The notes under the pieces: generated by a model
What the model was told of the DNA's origin: nothing
What the model saw: the letters and a program-made list of their open reading frames with translations, nothing else
Database searches by the model: none
Shown here: positions 13,158-23,938 of the stretch, piece by piece
Position numbering within the stretch: position 1 is the first letter of the stretch
How the letters are laid out: every line of letters starts with the position of its first letter
Made by a program: the position numbers and the translations under genes
Assembly (NCBI RefSeq): GCF_018812025.1
Contig: NC_063058.1
Span: 19,708,297 to 19,772,296, forward strand
Source of the DNA: Megalobrama amblycephala
Taxonomy: Eukaryota > Chordata > Actinopteri > Cypriniformes > Xenocyprididae
Length of the DNA stretch: 64,000 nucleotides
Reading direction: 5' to 3'

Positions 13158-13560
13158 AAGGGATAGTTCACCCAAAAATGAAAATTTGATGTTTATCTGC
13201 TTACCCCCAGGGCATCCAAGATGTAGGTGACTTTGTTTCTTCAGTAGAACACAAATGATGATTTTTAACTCGAATTGTTGCCGTCTGTCGGTCATATAAT
13301 GCGAGTGAATGGTAACACAATTTATAAGAGTCAAAAAATATGCACAGACAAATCCAAATTAAACCCTGCGGCTCATGACGACACATTGATGTCCTAAGAC
13401 ACGAAACGATCGGTTTGTGCGATAAACCGAACAGTATTTATATCATTTTTTACCTCTAATACCACTATGTCCAAATGCTCTGACAACGGCAGTGATGTCT
13501 GGCACTCATTGAAGTATATGCGTGAGACATTGCTGCCGTTGTCAGAGCGCGATCAGACCT
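13158..13560. mobile_element. Fragment of a GGATAGTTCACCCAAAAATG element
   Basis: Begins at AAAGGGATAGTTCACCC with the family terminus. The inner part differs from the other copies, with a GCCGTCTGTCGGTCATATAA stretch. I could not find a matching right end. Confidence 0.5.
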
Positions 13561-13572
13561 CACTAAGCGAAT

Positions 13573-14044
13573 GCACACTAAAAAATGCTGGGTTAAAAAC
13601 AACCCAAGTTGGTGTAAATATGGACAAACCCATGCAGAGTTTGGGTTGTTTTGGCATCCTGTGCGGTTTTAATTAACTCAACTATTGTTAAAAAAATTAC
13701 TATATGGCTTAAAATGAACCAAAATAGGTTGGAAATTAAGATTCAGACACATAATTACCAGAGGCAACAGTAATAATCAAAAGGTGAACATTTTTTAATA
13801 AGCCATTTAATAAATGTTTATTATTTAATTATTATTCATTCAACTTTAATAAATGTTCATTTATTAAACATATTACTAAATGTTAATTCCCAAAATATTT
13901 TGGGTTTATTTAAAGCTAGCAATATAGTCATTTTTAAACAATAGTTTAATTAGTTAAATGAAACTACTTAGCAGGTTGAGTCAAACATTTAACCCAACCA
14001 CTTGGGTCAAAACAACCAAATCGCTGGGTTTGTCCATTGGGTTA
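13573..14044. mobile_element. Older, eroded copy of the AAAATGCTGGGTTAAAAACA element
   Basis: Starts CACTAAAAAATGCTGGG like the intact copy at 14230-14768. Its right terminus is degraded, ending around the inverted phrase CTGGGTTTGTCCATTGGG. Confidence 0.6.
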
Positions 14045-14229
14045 TTATTATATTTATTTGTTTATACTTGATTTCTAGAAATTTATTTAAGTTAAGCATT
14101 TTGACATATATTTTGTTTCTAAATTGGCAATTGTTCAATGATGCCACAATATTATTGTGCCACAATAATGATTAAATTCAAATCTTTGGTGTTTCAAGGA
14201 GACATCTTGGAGTCCAACCTTTCAAATGT

Positions 14230-14768
14230 ACACTCTAAAAAATGCTGGGTTAAAAACAACCCAAGTTGGGTTGAAAATGGACAAACCCAGCAATTGGGGT
14301 TTTTTAACCCAGCGGTAGGGTTAAATGTTTGCCCAACCTGCTGGGTAGTTTTATTTAACTCAACTATTGTTTAAAAATTACTGTATTGCTTAATTAAAAT
14401 TAACCCAAAGTATGTTGGAAATGAACATTTATTAATGTTCAATGAATAATTATTAAACAATAAACATTTATTAAATTGCTTATTAATAAATTTATATTAA
14501 TAAACTATTAAACTTTATATTAATAAAATATTAAAGCTTATTAATAAACATTCACCTTTTGTCTATTATTGTTGCCTCTAATTGTATCTGGTTTTTAATT
14601 TCCCAACTATTTTGGGTTCATTTTAAGCTAGCCATATAGCAATTTTTAAACAATAGTTGGTTTAAATAAATCTACCCAGCAGGTTGGGCAAACATTTAAC
14701 CCAACCGCTGGGTTTCTCCATTTTCAACCCAACTTGGGTTGTTTTTAACCCAGCATTTTTTAGAGTGT
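14230..14768. mobile_element. Intact inverted-repeat element with ACACTCTAAAAAATGCTGGG termini
   Basis: The first roughly 53 bases are the near-perfect reverse complement of the last 53. The element is AT-rich inside and non-coding. Most of its length folds on itself. Confidence 0.8.
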
Positions 14769-16007
14769 ATATGGTATCATTATATTTCTGTCATGGTTTC
14801 ATTTCTTAAACACTGGAATTTTGATAAAATGATCAAAATGTTAATTCTATAAACATTATTTCGAAGTCCATTATGTAAAATCATAGCTTTTACTGCACAG
14901 ACCTTTTGGATTCAGTTCATATTATAGAGTAACGTCATCATAAACAATAAAAGTAGGATGTAGCCTGAGAAGAGAAGTGGTGTTGCCATTGTACACATTT
15001 GTGTGGTGTGGGTCCTCTTGGGTAATTAAAAATATATCATGCAATATTAAACTGATCTTATAGAAGTACAATGGTCTCAGTTCATACATCAATGAGTTAG
15101 TCTTGAGGGGTTTCATTGCTATAGGCTGATCTGAAATATGATTTGCCTCTGTTATACTGTCAACATGTTGCTAGCAGGAGAGATGGATCTGGTTTAGTAT
15201 AAGTAATACATCACCAGTTCTGATCTGCAAAGAAAGATTAAACTAATAATCACGGCAAACACAGAGACTTTGATTTATATGTAAATCCTATTAATATATT
15301 TATGCCATATAGTGCAGCTGTAAGCAAAAGTTGTGTGTTGTTTTGCTAAGGTGTTTTTTAAATTTTTTTTAATGTATTTTCTGCAATTCCAGGAGAGGGC
15401 CGCATTTGAAGTCAAGTGTGAGAGCTTGCCTGATCAGTATCATTAAAATATGTGCAATATAAATTCTTCATTTCAATGACTCAGAGAGATTTACATGAAA
15501 AGCCACATTTAATAGCTGAGGGCAGCTGTTAAATGAAGTAATCCTGCAATTAACACATGTCCCACAATGACTTTAATAGATACTCATCCCATTAACAGAA
15601 CAGTGTTTAAATCATGACATATTGTGTGGCTCCATAGCTTTCAGAAAGCAGCTTTGTGAAATATGACATCAGTAGAGGAAGGGCCACTCTGTCTTCTCCT
15701 CCCACTCATCTTCATTTAGCTCTGAAAGAGACTTTTCTCCTCAATTACTGCTAGGATTTCACCATCCACAGGGTATAAATCATTTGCGCAGTCTCGTAAT
15801 AACAAGATATGTCTTCATGACTGTGCTAATGACAGCATAAATTGGTTTAATCAAGCCTAGTTGTACAAGTAAGAAAAAATCCTCGAGTCACTTGTAGGAG
15901 TAAATGTAAGGATCTAAAACGAAATGACCTGTGGAGTTCTCATGATTAATGATAAATCAAAATGATGAAATACAGGTTGGCTCTTAAGATACATGTGTGC
16001 TTTAATT
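14769..16007. other. Non-repetitive intergenic DNA
   Basis: No gene. The stretch 15390-15960 is free of recognisable repeats and contains several homeodomain-like TAATTA/CAATTA sites; it could be regulatory. Confidence 0.35.
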
Positions 16008-16010
16008 TAA

Positions 16011-16959
16011 AGGTGCCCTAGAATTAAAAATTGAATAATGAGTTCAGTACATGGAAATGACATACTGTGAGTCTCAAACACCATTGTTTCCTCCTTCTTA
16101 TATAAATCTCATTTGTTTAAAAGACCTCCGAAGAGCAGGTGAATCTCAACATAACACCGACTGTTACGTAACAGTCGGGATCATTAATATGTATGACCCC
16201 AATATTTGCATATGCCAGCTCATATTCAAGGCATTAGACAGAGTGGCAGCCAGTATTAACGTCTGGATCTGTACACAGCTGAATCATCAGACTAGGTAAG
16301 CAAGCAAGAACAATAGCGAAAAATGTCAGATGGAGCAATAATAACTGACATGATCCATGATTACATGATATTTTTAGTGATATTTGTAAATTGTCTTTCT
16401 AAATGTTTCATTAGCATGTTGCTAATGTACTGTTAAATGTGGTTAAAGTTACCATCGTTTATTACTGTATTCACGGAGACAAGAGCCGTCGTTATTTTCA
16501 TTTTTAAACACTTGCAGTCTGTATAATTCATAAACACAACTTCATTCTTTATAAATCTCTCCAACAGTGTAGCATTAGCCCGTTAGCCACGGAGCACAGC
16601 CTCAAACTCATTCAGAATCAAACGTAAACATCCAAATAAATACTGTACTTACGCGATTAGACATGCTGCATGATGAACACTTTGTAAAGATCCATTTTGA
16701 GGGTTATATTAGCTGTGTAAACTTTGTTTATGCACTGTTTAAGGCAAGCGTGTTTAAAGCTCCATGGGCGGGTAGCAGGAGAATTTAAAGGGGCCGCACA
16801 GCTGAATCGGCGCATAGTTAATGATGCCCCAAAATAGGCAGTTAAAAAAATGAATAAAAAAAAATCTATGGGGTATTTTGAGCTGAAACTTCACAGACAC
16901 ATTCAGGGGACACCTTAGACTTATATTACATCTTTTTAAAAGATGTTCAATGGCATCCT
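16011..16959. mobile_element. TTAA-flanked inverted-repeat element, AGGTGCCCTAGAA family, copy 1
   Basis: Starts AGGTGCCCTAGAATTAAAAA after TTAA. It shares nearly its whole length with 25263-26208. The right terminus is mutated (GGCATCCT instead of GGGCACCT). Confidence 0.8.
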
Positions 16960-17148
16960 TTAAAACTCTTTAATATAAATATACAGTGGGGCCAAAAGTC
17001 TCAGATCACTAGAGAATATATGTATCTATTTGCATTTTTTAATTTAATAATAATGTTTTAATTATAAATATCAGCATAACAAAATTTTAAAAAAAGTAAA
17101 TATTTTTTGTTTTATATATGTGTTTTATAGGTCTACATAGGATTTTAA

Positions 17149-18755
17149 AGGGTTAGTTCATCCCAAAAATAAAAATTCTGTCATTTATTACTCACCCTCA
17201 TGTTGTTCCACACCCGTAAGACCTTCATTCATCTTCTGAACACAAAATAAGATATTTTTGATGAAATCTGAGGGTATCTGATCCACAGGCAGGAATTTAA
17301 TTACCAATTTCCAAGGTCCAGAAAGGTAGTAAAGACATCGTTAAAATAGTCTACTTGACTGCAGTGGTTCAACTTTAATGTTATGAAGCAACGAAAATAC
17401 TTTTTGTGTGCAAAAACAAAACAAAAATAGCGACTTTATTCAACAATTTCTTCTCTTCCCTGTCAGTCTCCTACACTGTTTACATAGTAAACGCAGTGCA
17501 GCACTTAAATGGTTCTATGTCAGAACGCTGCCTCAGTATTGGCCGACGCTGCACACGTGAGCCACTAATGAATCGCCGTTCTGACGTAGAACCTGGAAGC
17601 ACTGCACTGTGTTTACTACTTAACCCTTTGAGTGGTACGGTCCCACATATGGGATTTTTATTTCTGTGCCCCTGGGCGTACGGTACCACATATGGGATTT
17701 CGAACATTCAGCGATGTCACATAACTGCCAGATTCAAACTGTGCTTTCGCGCTTTGGCTGTGAGACGGACGCGCACAGCTCTTGTCATATATCACAGCTA
17801 TGCAGTGTTTTCAGCCACATAATGTTTCTTTTAAGGTTTCAGACATTTAAATACGCATAAGCACCATTAAGACATTACATTTAAAAATGATAAAATACAC
17901 ACTGATGTCCGACATCAGTGGAAGCAGCAATAACAGTGAATTCAAATATAATTTGCCGACATTTATTCATATCTGACACGCATAATAGGCCTAAGTAACT
18001 ATAAAGTTTAATCCATTATTCTTCCAGTTCACTAGCCACTTACTTGCATATATTTCGGGAGAAACTGATGAATTCACCTTCTGTAAATCCGACTGACAGG
18101 ACTCTGTGAACTGCGGGGAAAACTAAGATGGCGGCGCCCATCTCGCATTATAGATCAAGATAAAGATCATTTATAAAGGTTTTAAAACGACAAAACGCAC
18201 TCATTTACACCTATTTGAGAATCGGAATATCATATAGTTGTTGACATGGCAAGCAATTTTGCGAATATTTTAAATAAAAAAGGAAAAGCTAAATAATAGC
18301 GATCCATCTGTCATACAGTGTTATTGTGGATGCGTTCAGTGCTCGTGACACGCAAGATGCGTCGCCATGGAAACATTAAAGGCGAACGTTCTAAAATAAC
18401 GGTCGCCTTAAAAAAACTCACTCTGGGGGGACAGTTAGAATATTTTAAACTCACGCTCGAAAGGGTTAAACAGTGTAGGAGACTGACAGGGAAGAGAAGA
18501 AATTGTTGAATAAAGTTGCTATTTTTGTTTTGTTTTTGTGCACAAAAAGTACCATCATCGCTTCATAACATTAAGGTTGAACCACTGCAGTCACATGCAG
18601 GCCTTGAAAGTGGAAATTAAATTGCTGTCTATGGATGATTTCATCAAAAATATCTTAATTTGTGTTCTGAAGATGAATGAAGGTCTTACGGGTGTGGAAC
18701 GACATGAGGGTGAGTAATTAATGAAAGCATTTTCATTTTTGGTTGAACTAACCCT
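17149..18755. mobile_element. Full-length AGGGTTAGTTCACCC-family element, TTAA-flanked
   Basis: Begins AGGGTTAGTTCATCCC after TTAA and ends GGTTGAACTAACCCT before TTAA. Its arms (17149-17540 and 18470-18755) are inverted copies of each other. A second transposon is nested in it at 17624-18465. Confidence 0.8.
17624..18465. mobile_element. piggyBac-like non-autonomous element nested in another transposon
   Basis: Ends are CCCTTTGAGTGG and CGCTCGAAAGGG, flanked by TTAA at 17620-17623 and 18466-18469. Removing it restores the palindromic arm of the host element. Its open frames show no transposase motif. Confidence 0.8.
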
Positions 18756-18843
18756 TTAAGTGTGATCTTAAGGGTGCATCACAAATTATAAATCTTACCA
18801 TCATATAATTTTAACACTAAAAGCTAAAAGTGGTGCATTATTG

Positions 18844-19312
18844 CCAGTGTTGGGTGTAATGCATTACTTAGTAATAAATTACTGTCATTTACACTGCATT
18901 TAAGGTATATTTCCCTCGAAAAAGTAAAGCAAGGGATTACTCTTCATTTTTCTGTAATTTAATTACAGTTACTTCTGATGCAGTTAGACTTACTTAGACT
19001 ATAGAACAATTCTATAAAAAACAATAGTGGATTTAACATAAAATTTCAATGTCTAATAATAAAATGTATGTTTTTAATGTAACCTTCTCCCTTTAAATAC
19101 GGCTCAGTTCAAGAATAATTTACACGATTTTAAATGATTAAAATTGCAGTTTCATGTCTATCCTTGTATTGTTCAACTGGTCGAGGTTGATATTGGATTT
19201 AGAAAGTAATTAGCAATAAGTAATGCAACACATTTTATAGAGTGTAATTAGAACAGTAATCTAAATTACACTGTTGAAGATGTAATTAGCTAGTAGAGTA
19301 ACTTACCCATCA
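18844..19312. mobile_element. Inverted-repeat element with CAGTGTTGGGTGTAATGCAT terminus
   Basis: The left end reads CCAGTGTTGGGTGTAATGC and the right end carries the inverse signature GTAACTTACCCATCACAC. Non-coding; a common type of short DNA transposon in fish genomes. Confidence 0.55.
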
Positions 19313-20625
19313 CACATTATAGCTGATAAACTAGAGCAGAATTTACTCATTCAGGTCTCGGTGAACCCTTTCTGATAATTCACAAAACAAAAGGTCCAAA
19401 AACATTTTAAAAAAAGACCTACTTTTATAAGTTATGTTGTTGTATAACAAGTGTAAGGCATTGTAACATGGGGTATTTCTGACAACAAATCTTTAATTGA
19501 ACAAGTCATAATACATTTTAGATGAAAATTAATTTGTTTTCATTTCATAAGGCCTATGCAATATCAGTTTATTACAGAATGAGCTCTGGGAACAGGCAAA
19601 TAACCAGAGATTTCCATTTACGGAGAGGTTATATTGCAAGAATAATGAATGTATTAGGATGCAGAGCTACAGCTGTGCGATTTAATGTAAACATGTTTCA
19701 GTCCTCCTGGCTCCTCTTCCCCTCCCTTAATAGAGGGATGCCTCAAATGTCACTTAGTAAAAGAAAAATAGTATCTGCATCTTCATTTTGTAATGAACTT
19801 CAGTAATTAATCAAAACCATTTCAAATTTTACATTTACATCATAATTTTTTTTTGCTTGCTTTTCATGCATGGCTGACACACAGCTGATATGAGATGCAG
19901 AAAGAGTTTAATTTGCTCTAATGTGTCTGTTTATGATATAAACAGTCATTTATGCTGTCGAAAAAGACTAGGAATACAATCTTGATGTCCAAAATGATAC
20001 CACATAGGATTTAAACTGAATAAAATGCTGAAATTGAGACTCTAAGAATCTTTAATTTGCATCAATGGACTTTTAGTGAAAGTCTGATAACTATACTCAT
20101 TAGGTTCTCCTTAATGAACACATTTGTCACTGGTGGAGGGCCTCAGGCGCAGCTGTGGTCTTTAAAAAAAAAAAAAGGCAGGAGCAGGATAATTGTCCTG
20201 AACTTTAATGCCTTAAAAAAAATGCACTGCAGTGTGCAAAATCTCCAAAAAATTCTTATGGACTGTACCTCTTTTAAATATTAAATGAAAGACATACTTT
20301 GAGACACAAAATATGTTGCTAAAAATAAAATGTATTCTTTTCTTTTTTTTTGTGTATGCATGGGTGATGTTGGAAGTGCAAGTCAAATTTAAACTAGTAA
20401 TACATTCTTATTGTTGAGCCTTATTGTTATGTAAATATTATAATACAAATAAGATAATTTCCCATCCTTACAAACATGTTCGCACTACTTTCAACATTAT
20501 ACACAAAATAATTAATAATAGTAAATGCACAAAAATAACATTACATTTTATTGAACAATAATCTAAATATAAAATTGCATGGTTTAATTTTTTTCTTGGA
20601 ATAAGGATATCCTGGAACATGTGGT
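19313..20625. other. Intergenic DNA, partly non-repetitive
   Basis: No gene is recognised. About 19500-19990 is repeat-free and holds an open frame at 19522-19806 with no known domain; it could be regulatory DNA. Confidence 0.35.
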
Positions 20626-20627
20626 TT

Positions 20628-20850
20628 AAAGGGATAGTTCACCCAAAAATTTAAAATTCTGTCATCATTTAGTTGTTCCAAACCTGTATTGATTTCTTTC
20701 TTCTGCTGAAAACAAAAGATATTTTGAAGAATGTCAGTAAGAAAACAGTTGATGACTTCCATAGTCTTCAAAATATCTTCTTTTCTGTTCAGCAGAAGAA
20801 AGAAAGAAACGCATATAGGTTTGGAACAACCTGAGGGTGGGGGGAATTAT
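20628..20850. mobile_element. Short GGATAGTTCACCC-type inverted-repeat element
   Basis: Begins AAAGGGATAGTTCACCC. The right half (ATATAGGTTTGGAACAACCT) mirrors the left (AGTTGTTCCAAACCTGTAT). Non-coding. Confidence 0.65.
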
Positions 20851-21069
20851 TGTAATTATTAATTACAGTGTCTATGGTTGTTGCTGTCCTGTCTTATACT
20901 AAGGTTTAGGGCTCAAAACAAATCCCTAACCCTAAAATTTTGCATGTAGCTTGTCTTAAATTGTTTGTCGGACATGAGACATGAAAGTTGTCTCAAATTA
21001 TGCATCTTTATAGAGCAGAGGTGTGCTAGAACTTTTCTAAATGATTAGAAAGGGGGCATGTTAGTATTT

Positions 21070-21380
21070 GAAGACTTAGTTCACCTAGAAATGAAATTTG
21101 TGTAATCATTTTTTTCCCTCATTTCATTCCAAACCTTTAAGACATTTTTTTCTTCTGTGGAACATAAAATATATTCTGAAGAACTGTTTTTGCCCATACA
21201 ATATAAGTCAATGGGGTTCAAAACAACATTGGACCCCATTGACTTTGATTGCATGGACAAAAAGAAAAGAAAAAACACTGGTAAATTCTTTAAAATAAAA
21301 ATGTTCCTCAGAAGAAATAATGTCTTACAGGTTTGGAAATAATAGCAGAACATTAATTTGGGGTGAACTATCCCTTTAAA
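21070..21380. mobile_element. Short inverted-repeat element just past the c15orf40 stop codon
   Basis: The left end reads ACTTAGTTCACCTAGAAATG and the right end GGGGTGAACTATCCCTTTAA. It lies about 20 bases beyond the c15orf40 stop, so it must supply most of that gene's 3' UTR. Confidence 0.65.
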
Positions 21381-21400
21381 GCAAACAATTAATTTCAGTA

Positions 21401-22168
21401 TCAGCCACTAGCCTCTGTCCTCAGTTTCTTCAGGATTTCCTCTTGGCTGACATCTGCAGTCACCTTGATAACTTTTTCTCTGGATTTGGAGCCCTATGAT
21501 GCAAAAGAAACCATGTAAATAATTAATAATGTATTGTACTGCATATGTGGGCAGAAACATGCACTATACATACACTATAGTCGGCTTTTAAGGGTGCTGA
21601 CCTTATCTAATGATACTTCACTCTTCTTCAGCTCCAGGACTTTGGATAAATAGCGCAGCAGCTCGGCGTTGGCCTCTCCGTCTGTCGGAGGCGCGGCGAT
21701 GGCGACACCCACCGCCTCCTCGGACACATCTGTCACAAAAACAACTGTTGTGGTGCATGGACTCCTCATAGATAAGCGCTATTTCTTTATTCACATATTT
21801 ATGATACTCAACCGGTGATTGCGTTGTGTTTGGCCCCGGGTTTAGCATGTATTGCTATTGCAATTGTCCCGTCTTTAACTTTAGTTACAGGACCGGGAGG
21901 TGTCTCCGGTGGTTTGGGGTTGCTTTTGCTCTAAAAGGGAAAACAGTTTAAACGTGTTACAAGATTAATCTCTTTAAGAGACACTCAGATGTATGTACTA
22001 AGTTACATAAAGACAATACTTGACTCACATTTAGGCTAACAGCCATTTGTAATCACATTTTGGCTATTATTATTAAACCGAGTATGATTCATATGCATAC
22101 AAAACACATTCATATTCATATCTATTGTAATATGTAATGAGCCCTACCGTCTTGTCCTTTTTAGGCAT
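21401..22168 (-). CDS. c15orf40: UPF0235 / DUF167 family protein (C15orf40 homologue), 4 exons
   Basis: Small conserved protein of the DUF167/UPF0235 family (bacterial YggU-like fold); its molecular role is not established. Minus-strand exons are 22168-22148, 21930-21813, 21729-21602 and 21493-21401, giving 119 aa. All four exons are in frame across GT-AG introns. The start MPKKDKT is followed by a proline/lysine-rich segment and then the family core: [17 protein letters not shown], the [19 protein letters not shown] block, and [11 protein letters not shown] near the end. The human protein has the same order and about the same length. The gene runs away from the glutaminase-like gene, whose start codon lies 1.8 kb off. 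An inverted-repeat transposon begins about 20 bases past the stop codon, so most of the 3' UTR must be transposon-derived. Confidence 0.93.
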
Positions 22169-22791
22169 CGTATTGTATCGCGAGTAGCTGTGAAGTGTGA
22201 GTTTCTGCGTCAAAAGCGTCCGACTGCACAATGCTGAGGGGTGTACGAGTGGAAAAGAAGATATTCGAACAAAATTGAGAATTTGGGAATGCATGAGCTA
22301 AAAGACATAAGCATTATTGAACTATCTTGAGTGACCAGCATGAGTTTCTGTGATAACAGCAGTTTGCACAGGCGCATGACAACACAAGCAAATACGTTTA
22401 GTGCGTCAAATATGCGCGCTAAATGTGCAGAACAGAGACCGCGTTTAAACCTAAACAAGGCTTCGAATAATTTATCTATTTTTGCTGCAATGTTTGAGCT
22501 GATACTGCATTTGCTGGCATAAATGGCATATACCAGAAATTATATATAGTATTATTAGTTATGGTTTTAGTTGTATTGTTAGTTTTAATAATAATAATAA
22601 TAACAAAATAAAATGACTATGTTTACATATATTATAATAAATAATATATTATTTAATAAATAACTGCTATTAGTAGTAGTGATTTTTAGTATTTGTAACT
22701 GTAATAATAATGATTATAATATAAAAATTATTAAATAAAGAACTATTATTAGTAGTGCTGATTTTATTTGCATTTTTAGAGTTGTAATAAT

Positions 22792-23510
22792 GGGCCAGTT
22801 GTTCAAAAAGTTTCATCTGGATCAGAATGATCTGGATTTGGAAATCCCATGTTTAGCTATCGAGGATCAGGTAATCCATCTTACTTTTGTGCTGGTTTTT
22901 CAAAGAAAAATTGGATTGGATCACCATGATCCAGATACACACTTTTCCAGATCTGGATTACCAGTGCTCTACGGAGCCCCTAAAGGGACATGATGATAGA
23001 AAGAATATGGGTTTTGAATTAAATATAATATTTTTGTTGGATATTTACAGCTGTTTGGGGATTGTTTTATGGCACCAAAATCTTTTTTACTTTACAGTAG
23101 GTTACCGAAAGGCTAAATATGTAGGTTAATGTCTACTTCTAATTTATTTAACAGTTAAACTAATCAAGAGCAAAATAAAAAAAAATGTGTATGTATATTA
23201 CATGATATAAATGTTGTATTTTTTGACCAGTTTTAAAGTTTTACTACATTTTCCTCCTGGAATCCACCTTGAAATCCTACCCCCTGTTGGGATCAGGATA
23301 ATCCTGTTTTTTTTTTTTTTTTGGATCAAAGTTATCCAAATCCTACTGACAAGTTTTGAACAACACAAACTGAAGGTTTGATCCAGATTAAAACTAGGAT
23401 TGGTCTAATCTGATTTCAGAATCCTTTTTTCCATTTGAACAACCCATTTTCAAGATTTGATCCAATCCGAAAGCCGGAATCCGATCAGATTACTTTTGAA
23501 CAACTGGCCC
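22792..23510. mobile_element. Inverted-repeat element with GGGCCAGTTGTTCAAAA termini
   Basis: Starts GGGCCAGTTGTTCAAAAAG and ends TTTTGAACAACTGGCCC, an exact 17-base inverted terminus. The inside carries repeated GATCAGATTA/AATCC phrases and no coding frame. Confidence 0.8.
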
Positions 23511-23938
23511 ATTAATATCAATTTGAAATTCTTACGATATATAACATATATTACAATGAATATTATTAAACAATGATGGTTAGTAGTGCTGATTTTAATA
23601 ATAATAATAATAATAATTATAATTATTATTATTATTATTATTAATACCATACTTGTTGTCTAGTAGTATTTTTGTTTCTTGTCTATTTTGTTCTCCTATT
23701 ACAAAGTGTTCCTTTCCAGAATGGAGATCCCTCCTCCAAGATGCAGTTAAGTTCCTCCTATTTTCATCCAGCTAAAAACTGGCTGTTCACACTGAGACTT
23801 GCTCAAACACATTGTCTCACTGTTTGCACAGCTGCCAAAAAGACTCATCTTTGTCTCCAGGAGCTAAACGAACACACCATTTGGAATTCTTCAAACTCTA
23901 GTTGATTGCCTTTATAAAGCATAAAGGGAAGTTTCATC

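Noticed and set aside
17406..17822. 138-codon frame inside nested transposons
   Set aside because: It crosses the boundary between two transposons and has no domain.
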